NCBI GenBank assembly: GCA_013997645.1
Contig: PNKB01000023.1
Location: 1-43,380 of the forward strand
Length of the DNA stretch: 43,380 nucleotides
From: Cyanobacteria bacterium PR.3.49
Lineage (GTDB): Bacteria > Cyanobacteriota > Vampirovibrionia > Obscuribacterales > Obscuribacteraceae
Direction: 5' to 3'
Within the stretch, counting starts at the first letter, position 1. Every line of letters starts with the position of its first letter. The notes under the pieces were generated by a model. It did not search any database and had not been told where the DNA came from. It saw nothing but the letters and a program-made list of their open reading frames with translations. The translations under genes were made by a program, and so were the position numbers. Below are positions 25,910 to 35,007 of this stretch, piece by piece.

Positions 25910-26728
25910 TCAATGCTCCAAAAAGTCGATTGCACTGTTCAAAGTGGCGGCATCGCAGTCCTGATGCCCCAAGGTGGCAACATCGAAAAGACGTGCCTTG
26001 AAGCCGTCTTTAGCGTAGCCATTGTTGTAGATGTCTAAAATATTGCCTCGGCGAAAATCTCCGGCTCCGGTAATCAGACAAAATTTCGTCGCCGCCCTGG
26101 CTCGATTCAGTTCGTCGGCGCAGACTTCGATAACTCCGTAATACTTGCCGGCAGTGTCGACAGAGCTGGTGGCGTCTTTTACCGCGACTTTTCTGTAAAA
26201 GTCAGTTCCGCATGATTGAATGGTGCCTTTGAACACATCCGTTTGATAGAAGCCCAAATCCGATGCGGTTCGCGCACCGCCGCTGATACCAGCAGCAAAA
26301 ACAAATCTTGGGTCGATTTGAAATTTACGCTGCATTGCCATAGCTGCTGCAACAGCCAGTCCGCAGCGACGCTCCTGCGTCCGACAGTAGTTGCCTGCCC
26401 CCTGCGGTGCGACAAAAATATAACGGCGCTTCGCAAGAACATCTTCCCAGCCCGGCGGCAAACCCTCGACAGAATCTACAGAACTTATGTAGACAATCAA
26501 ACCGAAGCGAGTCGAGCCGTTATACGTCTTTGGGGTCCAGACAAAGAATTTCTCTCTGGCAGTATTGATACTATAGTCGACCTTTGAACTGCGCAATTGC
26601 GTAGAATTTCCTGCCAAAAGAGGCTCTGCCTTGCTGTGGCACGAATTGACGAAACAAGTGGCGGCGGTGAGCGCAGCCGAAAGCACCATCAGCAGGCGCA
26701 CAAATTTTTTCGACTTGGTTTTGTCCAT
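25910..26728 (-). CDS. Secreted esterase/PHB-depolymerase-like alpha/beta hydrolase
   Basis: An N-terminal signal peptide (KKFVRLLMVLSAALTAA) is followed by a hydrolase-like fold: strand VYISSVD, YIFVAPQG, the nucleophile elbow AAGISGGAR with Ser149, and a C-terminal His255 in LGHQDCD. Several Cys pairs (CRTQERRC, CADELN, CDAAT) suggest disulfides in an exported protein. The family resembles secreted PHB-depolymerase/feruloyl-esterase-like proteins, but the substrate is unknown and the acid residue is not certain. The ATG immediately follows the stop codon of the response-regulator gene, so the two are translationally linked. Confidence 0.75.
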   Translation of the reverse strand: MDKTKSKKFVRLLMVLSAALTAATCFVNSCHSKAEPLLAGNSTQLRSSKVDYSINTAREKFFVWTPKTYNGSTRFGLIVYISSVDSVEGLPPGWEDVLAKRRYIFVAPQGAGNYCRTQERRCGLAVAAAMAMQRKFQIDPRFVFAAGISGGARTASDLGFYQTDVFKGTIQSCGTDFYRKVAVKDATSSVDTAGKYYGVIEVCADELNRARAATKFCLITGAGDFRRGNILDIYNNGYAKDGFKARLFDVATLGHQDCDAATLNSAIDFLEH

Positions 26729-27415
26729 TCACCCTTGCTCGGCCTTGCTGCTCAAACTGTATCCGACACCATGGACGGTGCGAATCAGTGAATCTTTCGG
26801 ATTGGAGTCGATCTTCTTGCGCAAAGTTTTGATATAGGTGCGAACAGTATCCAGAGAGGCAGAGGAATCGGTGTTCCACACGCGATCGAGCAGAGCCTCT
26901 GCAGAAAACACCTGAGTAGGATAGCGAAGAAACAGCTCGAGCAGAGCGAATTCTTTAGGCAGCAAGTGAATTTCCTGTCCGGATTTGAAAACTTTGATCT
27001 GCCCGGGATCGAGTTCAATATCGGCAGCCTTCAAAGTTTTTCCCATAACTGCTTGCGGGCGGCGCAAGAGGGCACGCACTCTGGCGCTGAATTCTTTGGG
27101 ATGGAAAGGCTTCGTCAAATAATCGTCGGCGCCCGAGTCGAGACCCTCGGCGCGATCATCCACCTCCGCCTTGGCAGTCAGCATGAGAATCGGCGCGCTG
27201 CCGCCCCGGGCCCTGTAATCCCTGCAAATTTCCGTGCCGCTTCGGCCCGGCAACATCCAGTCAAGAATGACGAGATCGTACGGATGCATCTGAATAATCG
27301 CCAGAGCTTCATGACCGTCGTGCACGCTGTCGATCGTGTGCCTTTCGATCGATAGAATCCCCTTGATCAAGTTGACCAAGTCTTTGTCATCTTCAACAAC
27401 GACAATTTTCGCCAT
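26729..27415 (-). CDS. OmpR/PhoB-family response regulator
   Basis: Complete two-domain regulator. The receiver has the acidic pair Glu-Asp-Asp at 8-10, phospho-acceptor Asp52 (VILDWMLPG), Thr in LMLTAKA and Lys in DYLTKPF. The C-terminal winged helix (about 130-225) has LLPKEFALLELFLRYPTQVFS and VRTYIKTLRKKID. Unlike the two other receiver-like proteins in the window, all phosphorylation residues are intact. No histidine kinase is adjacent. It lies between the large TPR membrane protein and the secreted hydrolase, and abuts the latter. Confidence 0.93.
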   Translation of the reverse strand: MAKIVVVEDDKDLVNLIKGILSIERHTIDSVHDGHEALAIIQMHPYDLVILDWMLPGRSGTEICRDYRARGGSAPILMLTAKAEVDDRAEGLDSGADDYLTKPFHPKEFSARVRALLRRPQAVMGKTLKAADIELDPGQIKVFKSGQEIHLLPKEFALLELFLRYPTQVFSAEALLDRVWNTDSSASLDTVRTYIKTLRKKIDSNPKDSLIRTVHGVGYSLSSKAEQG

Positions 27416-27479
27416 CTAGCCGCCCAACTTGATTGGCAAGACAATGATTGCTTGCACCTTCATTTGATATACCCGAGCC

Positions 27480-30400
27480 TCAGGAAGTTTTCTTTGCATT
27501 CTTCTTGCTTCTAAGAGTGGCAAGCAAAATGAGCAGACTGAAAAATATGATCGCCGCTAATGCAATCAACGTGACCGGCACGACCGCAGTAAGAACTTGA
27601 GCCGTGAACATCGGAGACTCGCTCATATTCACGTAAGCGATACCCTCCGGCATGGGCACCAATTCCATTTTTTGAAGTTCTTTGGGGTGCAAATCGAAAT
27701 TGCCGATATTTCTTCCCTCAACCAGCATGACTATGCTGACTGTGCCGGGCTTGGAGGCCGGCAGAAGCTGATTGTTCTGATCGGTTGCGTGCATATAGAA
27801 TTCTTGCACTACAGGCTTACCGTTGGATTTCTCGCCTGAATGCTTGACGGCGCAACTGATGGTGCAGGGCTTCAGCTCGGGCTCTCCTATCCAGAAATTG
27901 CCCTTGGCCAGATAGTCGACAATTTCGTCAGGCGTATTAAAGCCGCCGAAAAGTGCTGCCGGAGTGGCGGAACGAGGGAAAACGTGAAATATGGAGGGGC
28001 TGCCGTGACGCGTGACCGGGTTGAGATAGCCGAAGGCAGGATCCTCCGACCAGTCCTGACGATAGCGCGGGTATGAGCGATTGGTCTGGTAGTATTCCTC
28101 GACCCGCTGACCGATGCGGCGCATTTCGGACGCCATCGCCAGTTGCGGTGCCTCTTTACTGAAGAACATCGTCTTGTCATTCAAAATCATGCCGTCCGGC
28201 GCCTTGCGCAACCAGAGAGTTTGCTTGGCAGAGAGGTTGGTAAACATCTGAGCAAGATCGCTAATGTCATTTTTCATGACGATGTATTTGACCTGGCGCA
28301 ATTGCCCGTCTACTGTGACTTCCAGCGTATCGGGACCGGTAAACTTCAACACACCGTCGCCGTCCGTATTGGCAAACAACTGGTCGGCAGTCGTACTGCC
28401 TGCCACTGCATCGAATTTGTCGATTGATTTATTCACGTTGCCCATAAACATGAAAAACCAGATCAGCCCTGCGATTAGAACAATAACCGAAACAATGCTC
28501 CAGACAATGCGCCCTTTGTTGGCGGGCTTATCCTGCTGCTGCAAAGACGAAGTGCGCAGCTCTTTGTTTTGCGAGAGCACTTCTTGAGTTGAGAGTTTTT
28601 CCGGAGGAGCTGCCTTTTTAGGGCGGCTCGGCTGGGTAAGAAATTCGTCGTAGGACATTCTGATGTTGGCAGTCAGCTCGTCATCAGCCTCCAGATGCTG
28701 CTCGGCAAGACCGAGCGCATGCTCGAACATTGTTCGCGCATCATCTCTTTCATTGGCTTTCTCTAGAAGCACCGCCAGCCTGTACCAATTGCCGATGCTT
28801 TCGTAGTCTTTGACACCGACACGTTTTTCCACCATCAAAGCGTGCTGATGGAAAGACGTGATTGCTGGTCCGAGCTGCTCGGATGCTTCATATGCTTCAC
28901 TCAAAAGCAGCATGCAGTCCGCCACGTAACGGCTCTCCTTAAGACCGCCCTCGGCCAGCTCGTTGACCACCTTTTGCATCATTCGTGCTGCATCGGCATG
29001 CTTGCCGTCCGAGCTGTGAGCTCTGGCCGCATCAACCATGGCGCGAATCTTGGCCGGCACTCCTGACTCTTCGTGAGCAAAACTGGGGCGTGCATTTTGA
29101 ATCGACACATCATGCTGCCGCTTGCTGACCAGGCGCGAAATCATGCTCGATGGCGAGCCTTTGTCTGAGCTGTCGGCAGTGCCTGCACTCTCTGCAGCGG
29201 GAAGACCCGGCGCGTCTTCACTTTCAAACAATTCCTTGGCCGGCGGAGCGCTCTCAATATATTCACCGCTGCGCTCGAGCAGTCCGCGCGGGCCGCGGCC
29301 CTTGCCGGGAAGGGGAGGAGCAGGCGGCATTTGCGGGCTGGACAAAGGCGCCGGACCTGGTTTTGTCAGCATGTCCGAAGGCGGCATCTCGGGCGGAGTC
29401 ATATTGGTGCGGGAATTGTCGGCAGTGCGCCTCTCGTTGGGTCGACGCGGCGGTGCCATTTTTGTATCTTTCGGATCGGGCACCGCGGGTGGTTGCAAGT
29501 CAAGCAAAGTTTTTTCCAGCGCACCAGGAGTAAGAGAATTTATTGCCTCCGATTCTTCGAATTCGGAATCATCTACATTTGTGCTCGTCTCCATAGACCC
29601 GAAGCGAGACCGCAGATTTTTCATCGACTTTGGCTTCTGGCGCCGGTCGAATGGCTTCGGTTCACCGACGGGCGCCTCTTGCTCAGCCGCCGGCTGCCCC
29701 TGACGGCGGTCCTGCTCGTCGCGACGTATGGGCGGATACTGCTTTTCCGCTCCTTCGTTGATGGGCACCATCCATTGCGCCATCGCTTTGGAAGAATCGC
29801 TGTCCGGATGCATCTCTGCACCATGAAAGGACTCGGCGTGCTCTACATCGGTAAGCGGCATTTCTTCTGCCGGCTCAACTTGCCACTCGGCAGAAGCTCG
29901 GCGCGCACCGGGACGGCGAGCCGCATCGCCCGTCGCGTCAGCCCCCATCTGGCTGTACTTGTAGGCGTCCGGAATATATTCTTCATAAGGAGCGCTTGGA
30001 TCATAACGAGTCGGCGCATTGGGATCGTAGTCATTGGGATCGTAGGAAAGAGGCACCGAAGAATGAGATGAAGCCTGCCCGCTCTCGCCATATTCTTCAC
30101 CAGACGGCTGCGCATGCTCCTCGTTCGCGAAGTCAGAATTTTGCATCTGGCGTAATTTCGACGAACTCGAACCGAAATTTGCCTTGCGACGCAGCGGAAA
30201 ATTACCTTTTTCGCTCATGTACCCCATAGCATTATCGTCAGTGGGATCGGCTTGCACCGCTTCGGTTTCCGACGAATAGACGCCGCCTCCCTTCTCGCCC
30301 TGCGCAGGAGAAGTGTTTTGCCCAAAAACTTTGTCCAGACTCTCCTCTACACTCTGGTAGTCCGAAGGTCTGCTGTCCGAGATTGGCTCGAACTCACCTT

Positions 30401-31469
30401 CCTGGTCCGGAGAGCGAAACTGAGGTATTTGTACGTCACCACTGGCGGTGCCAGAGATCGAACCGGCGCCGGCGTCGCCTCCTCCCGGTCCTCGCCAGTA
30501 ACTGCCGCTTTGTTCGACTCCCGCATTCTTTTCAGAAGCAGGCGCACCCCAGACATCCTGTAATTGGTCAGCCGCCATACCGGCACCCGCGGCTGCCTCT
30601 GAGGGAGCTTCCGCCCTTTCGCCTTTGGGCCTGAGAATAAACTGGCTGTCCGATAGCTCACGCGGGACGCTGAAATCCGGATCCTTTCCCGCCGGATTTC
30701 CTGTAAAACCCTGTGGTGGCGGAGCTGCAGCCGGCTGCCCGGGAGGATTTTGCTGCGCGTCCGGCGGTGGAAGCGAACCACTCTGTGCCGGCAAACCAAA
30801 AGCCAAGCTTTGAAAAGGTGAAGGCGGCAGAGGAGAAGACACAAAAGGACGAGGACCTGGCGGAGCCGGCTTCGGCGGCTCTTGTGGCTCGAGAGGTTTG
30901 CCGCGATTGTCCAGCTTAGCCATCGAGCGCGCCACGGCATCCTGAATTGCTTCTGCAAAAGAAGAGCTTCCGGAAGAACCAGTCGGTGCCGCCGCTTCAC
31001 GCGCTCCTGATTGGGTTCGCGTCGGCAAACTGCCGGCATTGGTTCGGGAAGGCACCGCTCCGTAGCGGCGTTCCAAGTCGTTGGCTCGACTGTAAAGCTG
31101 CTTGGCCTCATTTAGTTTCCCGGCCACATCGCAAGCCTGCGCATAACGCCGCAAGTGCTGGCGCAACTCGCCATTCGCCTCGCCCAGATTGCGCTCCATG
31201 ATGGTCGCCAGGCGGGCATACTCGGTCAGCGCCGCATCGTATTCTTTGAGCGCCATATGGGTGGCGCCCAGGTCGGCCATGCACTCCATGGCTTCCAAGC
31301 CTTCGCCCAGCCCGCGCCTGGCCAGATAATCGTAGACACTCTTAAAACCAGCCTTGGCCGCTTCGTAGTCGCGAGCCTTGAGCGAAGTACGCGCCTGAGC
31401 GATCAGTCTGGCGACGTCGCCGCCCGCACCTGCTTGAAAATCCTGGTTTGTTTGTCCTGAATCTGTCAT
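27480..31469 (-). CDS. 1329-residue TPR membrane protein
   Basis: Very long protein with an N-terminal TPR block (about 20-140), a Pro/Gly/Ser-rich disordered stretch of about 700 residues, a second TPR block (about 860-975), TM1 at about 986-1010, an extracytoplasmic domain of about 280 residues and TM2 at about 1293-1318 with a short basic tail. The external part includes RRIGQRVEEYYQTNRSYP, which recalls the helix and TxxxYP turn after the pilin helix of pseudopilins, and a Cys pair (CTISC, about 1202-1206). The topology suggests a cytoplasmic scaffold coupled to an external domain. Function unknown. The start has a weak ribosome site. Confidence 0.8.
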   Translation of the reverse strand: MTDSGQTNQDFQAGAGGDVARLIAQARTSLKARDYEAAKAGFKSVYDYLARRGLGEGLEAMECMADLGATHMALKEYDAALTEYARLATIMERNLGEANGELRQHLRRYAQACDVAGKLNEAKQLYSRANDLERRYGAVPSRTNAGSLPTRTQSGAREAAAPTGSSGSSSFAEAIQDAVARSMAKLDNRGKPLEPQEPPKPAPPGPRPFVSSPLPPSPFQSLAFGLPAQSGSLPPPDAQQNPPGQPAAAPPPQGFTGNPAGKDPDFSVPRELSDSQFILRPKGERAEAPSEAAAGAGMAADQLQDVWGAPASEKNAGVEQSGSYWRGPGGGDAGAGSISGTASGDVQIPQFRSPDQEGEFEPISDSRPSDYQSVEESLDKVFGQNTSPAQGEKGGGVYSSETEAVQADPTDDNAMGYMSEKGNFPLRRKANFGSSSSKLRQMQNSDFANEEHAQPSGEEYGESGQASSHSSVPLSYDPNDYDPNAPTRYDPSAPYEEYIPDAYKYSQMGADATGDAARRPGARRASAEWQVEPAEEMPLTDVEHAESFHGAEMHPDSDSSKAMAQWMVPINEGAEKQYPPIRRDEQDRRQGQPAAEQEAPVGEPKPFDRRQKPKSMKNLRSRFGSMETSTNVDDSEFEESEAINSLTPGALEKTLLDLQPPAVPDPKDTKMAPPRRPNERRTADNSRTNMTPPEMPPSDMLTKPGPAPLSSPQMPPAPPLPGKGRGPRGLLERSGEYIESAPPAKELFESEDAPGLPAAESAGTADSSDKGSPSSMISRLVSKRQHDVSIQNARPSFAHEESGVPAKIRAMVDAARAHSSDGKHADAARMMQKVVNELAEGGLKESRYVADCMLLLSEAYEASEQLGPAITSFHQHALMVEKRVGVKDYESIGNWYRLAVLLEKANERDDARTMFEHALGLAEQHLEADDELTANIRMSYDEFLTQPSRPKKAAPPEKLSTQEVLSQNKELRTSSLQQQDKPANKGRIVWSIVSVIVLIAGLIWFFMFMGNVNKSIDKFDAVAGSTTADQLFANTDGDGVLKFTGPDTLEVTVDGQLRQVKYIVMKNDISDLAQMFTNLSAKQTLWLRKAPDGMILNDKTMFFSKEAPQLAMASEMRRIGQRVEEYYQTNRSYPRYRQDWSEDPAFGYLNPVTRHGSPSIFHVFPRSATPAALFGGFNTPDEIVDYLAKGNFWIGEPELKPCTISCAVKHSGEKSNGKPVVQEFYMHATDQNNQLLPASKPGTVSIVMLVEGRNIGNFDLHPKELQKMELVPMPEGIAYVNMSESPMFTAQVLTAVVPVTLIALAAIIFFSLLILLATLRSKKNAKKTS

Positions 31470-31646
31470 CTACCAAATGTTACGGACTCTAACGGCCCGA
31501 ATATCCCTATCTTAGGACTTATTACCCTAAATAAACCCATTAGATATCGGTTCTTCTCATACTGTAAGCCGGATTTGCTTTCGTGGGCGTCAGATAAGTC
31601 GCCTTTGACACGCCAATTCAAGTGCGCCAGACTATCCACTTGACCG

Positions 31647-31666
31647 GGCAAATTATCTGTTTTGCC
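31647..31666. repeat. Inverted repeat upstream of the kynurenine-pathway genes
   Basis: GGCAAA (31647-31652) and TTTGCC (31661-31666) around TTATCTGT, 63 bp before the 3-hydroxyanthranilate dioxygenase start. It is a possible operator in the 259-bp space between divergent genes; no confident -35/-10 pair was found. Confidence 0.3.
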
Positions 31667-31728
31667 ACACGGGGACCTAATATTGGGACATTCTCAAGCG
31701 ACATTTTCAAAAAGAGGGAAACGCAGCA

Positions 31729-32241
31729 ATGCCCGCGCTAATGCCGTTAAATTTTAAGGCTTGGATTGAAGACAATCGCAGCCAGCTCAAGCCGCCGGTC
31801 GGGAACAAACTGGTGTGGGAAGACCGCGAATTTATCATCATGGTCGTCGGTGGTCCCAACAGCCGCACCGATTATCACGTCAATGCCGGCGAGGAATTCT
31901 TTTATCAGATCGAGGGCGACATTAATCTGCGTGTGATCGAGGACGGCAAACCAAGAGATGTTCCGATAAAAGAGGGCGAAATATTTCTTCTGCCCCCCAA
32001 CGTTCCGCACTCGCCTCGCCGCCCCGCCAACACAGTCGGGCTGGTGATCGAAAGAAAACGCCAGGAAAGCGAACAGGACGGCTTTGTCTGGCTCTGCGAA
32101 AATTGCGACGAGAAATTGTACGAAGAGCGCTTTCATTTGACCGATATTGTCAAACAATTCCCGCCCATCTTCGAGCGTTTTTATAACAGTGAGAATTCCA
32201 CTTGCAAAAATTGCGGCACCAAAACCAAGGCGCCTAAATAA
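31729..32241 (+). CDS. nbaC: 3-Hydroxyanthranilate 3,4-dioxygenase
   Basis: Non-heme Fe(II) cupin that opens the ring of 3-hydroxyanthranilate; the product cyclises to quinolinate, an NAD precursor. Iron ligands His50, Glu56 and His94 lie in DYHVNAGEEFFYQIEG and PPNVPHSP. The C-terminal rubredoxin-like metal site is complete (Cys123, Cys126, Cys159, Cys162), as in bacterial and fungal members. The length of 170 residues is typical. AGAGGG precedes the ATG. It is first of three genes for successive steps, 38 bp before kynU. Confidence 0.95.
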   Translation: MPALMPLNFKAWIEDNRSQLKPPVGNKLVWEDREFIIMVVGGPNSRTDYHVNAGEEFFYQIEGDINLRVIEDGKPRDVPIKEGEIFLLPPNVPHSPRRPANTVGLVIERKRQESEQDGFVWLCENCDEKLYEERFHLTDIVKQFPPIFERFYNSENSTCKNCGTKTKAPK

Positions 32242-32279
32242 GCATTTTGCATAACGACCACGTTTTCGAGGGCAATTTC

Positions 32280-33578
32280 ATGACCAGTCAGCAAACCGCC
32301 ACTTCGATGAAAACAGAATTTAAAAACGATCTGCAATTTGCCCTCTCAATGGACAAGGCGGACGAGCTGGCTGAATTCAGAAAACAATTTTTGATTCCAA
32401 AAACCAAAGACGGCAAAGAATGGATATACATGGCCGGCAATTCTCTTGGTTTGCAGCCGGCAAAAGTCCGTGACTACATCGGCGAAGAATTGGACGACTG
32501 GGCGATTCACGGTGTAGAAGGACACTGGGATGCCCGCCATCCGTGGCTGCCTTACCATGAGAATCTCACCGAGATGGCCGCGCGCCTGGTAGGCGCAAAG
32601 CCGATCGAGGTGGTGATTATGAATACGCTCACGGTCAATTTGCATCTGATGATGGTCTCGTTTTACCGCCCCACCAAAGAACGTTTCAAGATCATTATTG
32701 AAGCCGATGCGTTTCCTTCCGACCGATATGCAGTAGACTCACAAGCGAGCTTCCATGGTCTTGATCCGAAGACGGCAATTGTGGCACTGAGGCCGCGCGA
32801 GGGCGAGTTTACCCTGCGCCACGAAGACATTCTGGCAGCGATCGAAAAGGAAGGTCCGTCACTCGCATTAGTCATGCTGGGCAATGTCAATTATTTGACA
32901 GGGCAGGCTTTCGATATGAAGTCCATCGCCGCAAAAGCTCATGAGGTCGGCGCGAAAGCCGGCTTCAACCTGGCGCATGGAGCGGGAAATTTGCACTTGC
33001 ATCTGCACGAAGACGACGTCGACTTTGCTGTCTGGTGCAGCTACAAGTATTTGAATTCTGGTCCCGGCTCGCTTGCCGGTTGCTTTGTTCATGAACGCCA
33101 CTCAAAGGACTTTACGCTGCCAAGGTTTGCAGGCTGGTGGGGACACGACAAAAAAACACGCTTTCAAATGGGTCCGCAATTTGACCCTATCCCTGGTGCC
33201 GAAGGTTGGCAATTGAGCAATCCTCCGATTTTTCAACTGGCCGCCCTGCGCGCTTCCATGGAATTATTTGACCAAGCAGGAATGGCTAAACTCAGGCAAA
33301 AAGGCGATTTGCTCACGGCTTATCTGGAATTTTTGCTCACCGAAATTGGCGGCGACTTCTTCAAATTGATCACACCAAAAGACATAAGCCAGCGCGGATC
33401 GCAATTGTCAATAAAATTGAAATCGCAACCCAAGGACTTCGTCAAACTCTTGCGCGAGCGCGGTGTGATCTGCGATTTCAGAGAACCGGATATCATGCGG
33501 GCTGCCCCTGCCCCTCTCTACAATTCTTTCGAAGACGTATACAACTTTGCAAAAACAGTAGGCGAACATGTCAGCTGA
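32280..33578 (+). CDS. kynU: Kynureninase with Asn at the PLP-N1 Asp position
   Basis: PLP enzyme cleaving 3-hydroxykynurenine to 3-hydroxyanthranilate and alanine. The PLP lysine is Lys256 in CSYKYLNSGPG, and the GNSLGLQP and GHWDARHPW segments are typical. The motif usually reading GFDLAHAVGN is GFNLAHGAGN here, so Asn230 (codon AAC, 32967-32969) aligns with Asp201/Asp250 of the Pseudomonas and human enzymes, which contacts the PLP pyridine nitrogen. ATG 32280 follows GAGGG and is preferred over a TTG at 32247. The 3' end overlaps the monooxygenase gene by 11 bp. Confidence 0.94.
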   Translation: MTSQQTATSMKTEFKNDLQFALSMDKADELAEFRKQFLIPKTKDGKEWIYMAGNSLGLQPAKVRDYIGEELDDWAIHGVEGHWDARHPWLPYHENLTEMAARLVGAKPIEVVIMNTLTVNLHLMMVSFYRPTKERFKIIIEADAFPSDRYAVDSQASFHGLDPKTAIVALRPREGEFTLRHEDILAAIEKEGPSLALVMLGNVNYLTGQAFDMKSIAAKAHEVGAKAGFNLAHGAGNLHLHLHEDDVDFAVWCSYKYLNSGPGSLAGCFVHERHSKDFTLPRFAGWWGHDKKTRFQMGPQFDPIPGAEGWQLSNPPIFQLAALRASMELFDQAGMAKLRQKGDLLTAYLEFLLTEIGGDFFKLITPKDISQRGSQLSIKLKSQPKDFVKLLRERGVICDFREPDIMRAAPAPLYNSFEDVYNFAKTVGEHVS

Positions 33579-35007
33579 CAAACTCACGAAAAAACTTTCC
33601 GAAACTCATGTGTGCATCGTCGGTGCCGGTTTGACCGGCTCTTTGATGGCAGTCTTTCTGGCTCGCCATGGCATGCGGGTGACGATTTTGGAAAGACGAC
33701 CGGACATGCGCGCAGAATCTATCAGCGCCGGTCGCTCCATTAATTTGAACATCACACGGCGCGGCTTGAGAGCATTGGAAAGAGCCGGGCTGGAAGCGGA
33801 AATACTGAAACAATCGGTGCCGATGATGGGGCGTTTGATGCACTCCCGATCCGGCGAGACTACTTATCAACCATATGGTCGCGATGAGAGTGAATTCGGA
33901 AATTCAGTTTCGCGAGGCGAACTGAATAAGACATTGATGACGGCTGCCGAAAAGGCGGGTAACGTCACGATCCGCTTCAACCAGCGCGTTGCGCACATTA
34001 ATTTGGAAACAAATACTCTGACGATTCAGAATGAAGCGGAGAAAAATAGATATGAAGAAAAGTTCGATTTGATCATCGGAACGGACGGATCCGCGTCGCA
34101 GATAAGACATTGCATGAGCGAAATTGCTGATGCTCAATGCGATACGGACACACTCAACTATGGCTATAAAGAACTGACGATACTGCCCTTAGAGGGCGGC
34201 AAATTCGCACTCGAGAAAAATGTCCTGCATATCTGGCCGCGCGGTCTGTATATGATCATCGCGCTGCCGAATTTTGACGGCAGCTTCACCTGCACTCTAT
34301 TTCTACCTTATGAACCAATCAACGGCTCTCCCAGCTTTGCCAAATTAAAAGACGAACGGGTGGTTGGAGAGTTCTTCAAAGTCGATTTCTTCGATGCTTA
34401 CGGTTCGTTCGACAGGCCTGAAAAAACTTTCTTTGAAAACCCGACCGGCAGCATGGTGACAGTCACTTGCGACCCGTGGCATTACAAAGACAGGGTGCTT
34501 CTGGTTGGTGATGCGGCTCACGCAATCGTGCCATTTTTCGGGCAGGGCGCCAACTGCGCGTTTGAAGATTTGACTGTTTTCGAAGAGCTTATGAACAAGC
34601 ACGTCAAAGACGACACAGTAGACTGGTTGAATCTATTCAAAGAATTCAACAAGCTGCGCAAACCTAATGCCGATGCGATTGCACAAATGGCGTTCGAAAA
34701 CTTCATCGAAATGCGCGACAAAGTCGGTCAGCCGGAATTTCTGCTGCAAAAGGCGGCTGAAAAAGTACTGGAGAAAAATTTCCCCGACAAATTTGCCTCG
34801 CGATACGCGCTCGTCACTTTTACGCACACGCCATACGAAGTATGTCGCGATGCCGGCGTGATCATCGATAAAATAGTGGCTGAGCTGTGCAAAAACATCA
34901 AGAGCGCGGATGAACTTGATTTGAAGAAAGCCGAGCAATTGATAGATGCAAAACTGGCTCCATTGCTCAAAGGCAGGGTGCGCGACACTGCTCTGTCGTC
35001 TACTTAG
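33568..35007 (+). CDS. kmo: Kynurenine 3-monooxygenase (FAD)
   Basis: Flavin hydroxylase turning kynurenine into 3-hydroxykynurenine with NADPH and O2, the substrate for the preceding gene product. The FAD motif is VGAGLTGSLMAVFLARHG (18-35), then NLNITRRGLRALE, the DG motif IGTDGSASQIR, and GDAAHAIVPFFGQGANCAFED (Asp315 onwards). The length of 479 residues is near the eukaryotic and bacterial KMO norm. It overlaps kynU, so the two are coupled. Tryptophan dioxygenase and kynurenine formamidase, needed to start from tryptophan, are not in the window. Confidence 0.95.
   Translation: MSADKLTKKLSETHVCIVGAGLTGSLMAVFLARHGMRVTILERRPDMRAESISAGRSINLNITRRGLRALERAGLEAEILKQSVPMMGRLMHSRSGETTYQPYGRDESEFGNSVSRGELNKTLMTAAEKAGNVTIRFNQRVAHINLETNTLTIQNEAEKNRYEEKFDLIIGTDGSASQIRHCMSEIADAQCDTDTLNYGYKELTILPLEGGKFALEKNVLHIWPRGLYMIIALPNFDGSFTCTLFLPYEPINGSPSFAKLKDERVVGEFFKVDFFDAYGSFDRPEKTFFENPTGSMVTVTCDPWHYKDRVLLVGDAAHAIVPFFGQGANCAFEDLTVFEELMNKHVKDDTVDWLNLFKEFNKLRKPNADAIAQMAFENFIEMRDKVGQPEFLLQKAAEKVLEKNFPDKFASRYALVTFTHTPYEVCRDAGVIIDKIVAELCKNIKSADELDLKKAEQLIDAKLAPLLKGRVRDTALSST

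Noticed and set aside
29122-29703. 193-codon frame opposite the large TPR protein
   Set aside because: Gly/Ser-rich mirror of the Pro/Gly-rich disordered part of the true gene.
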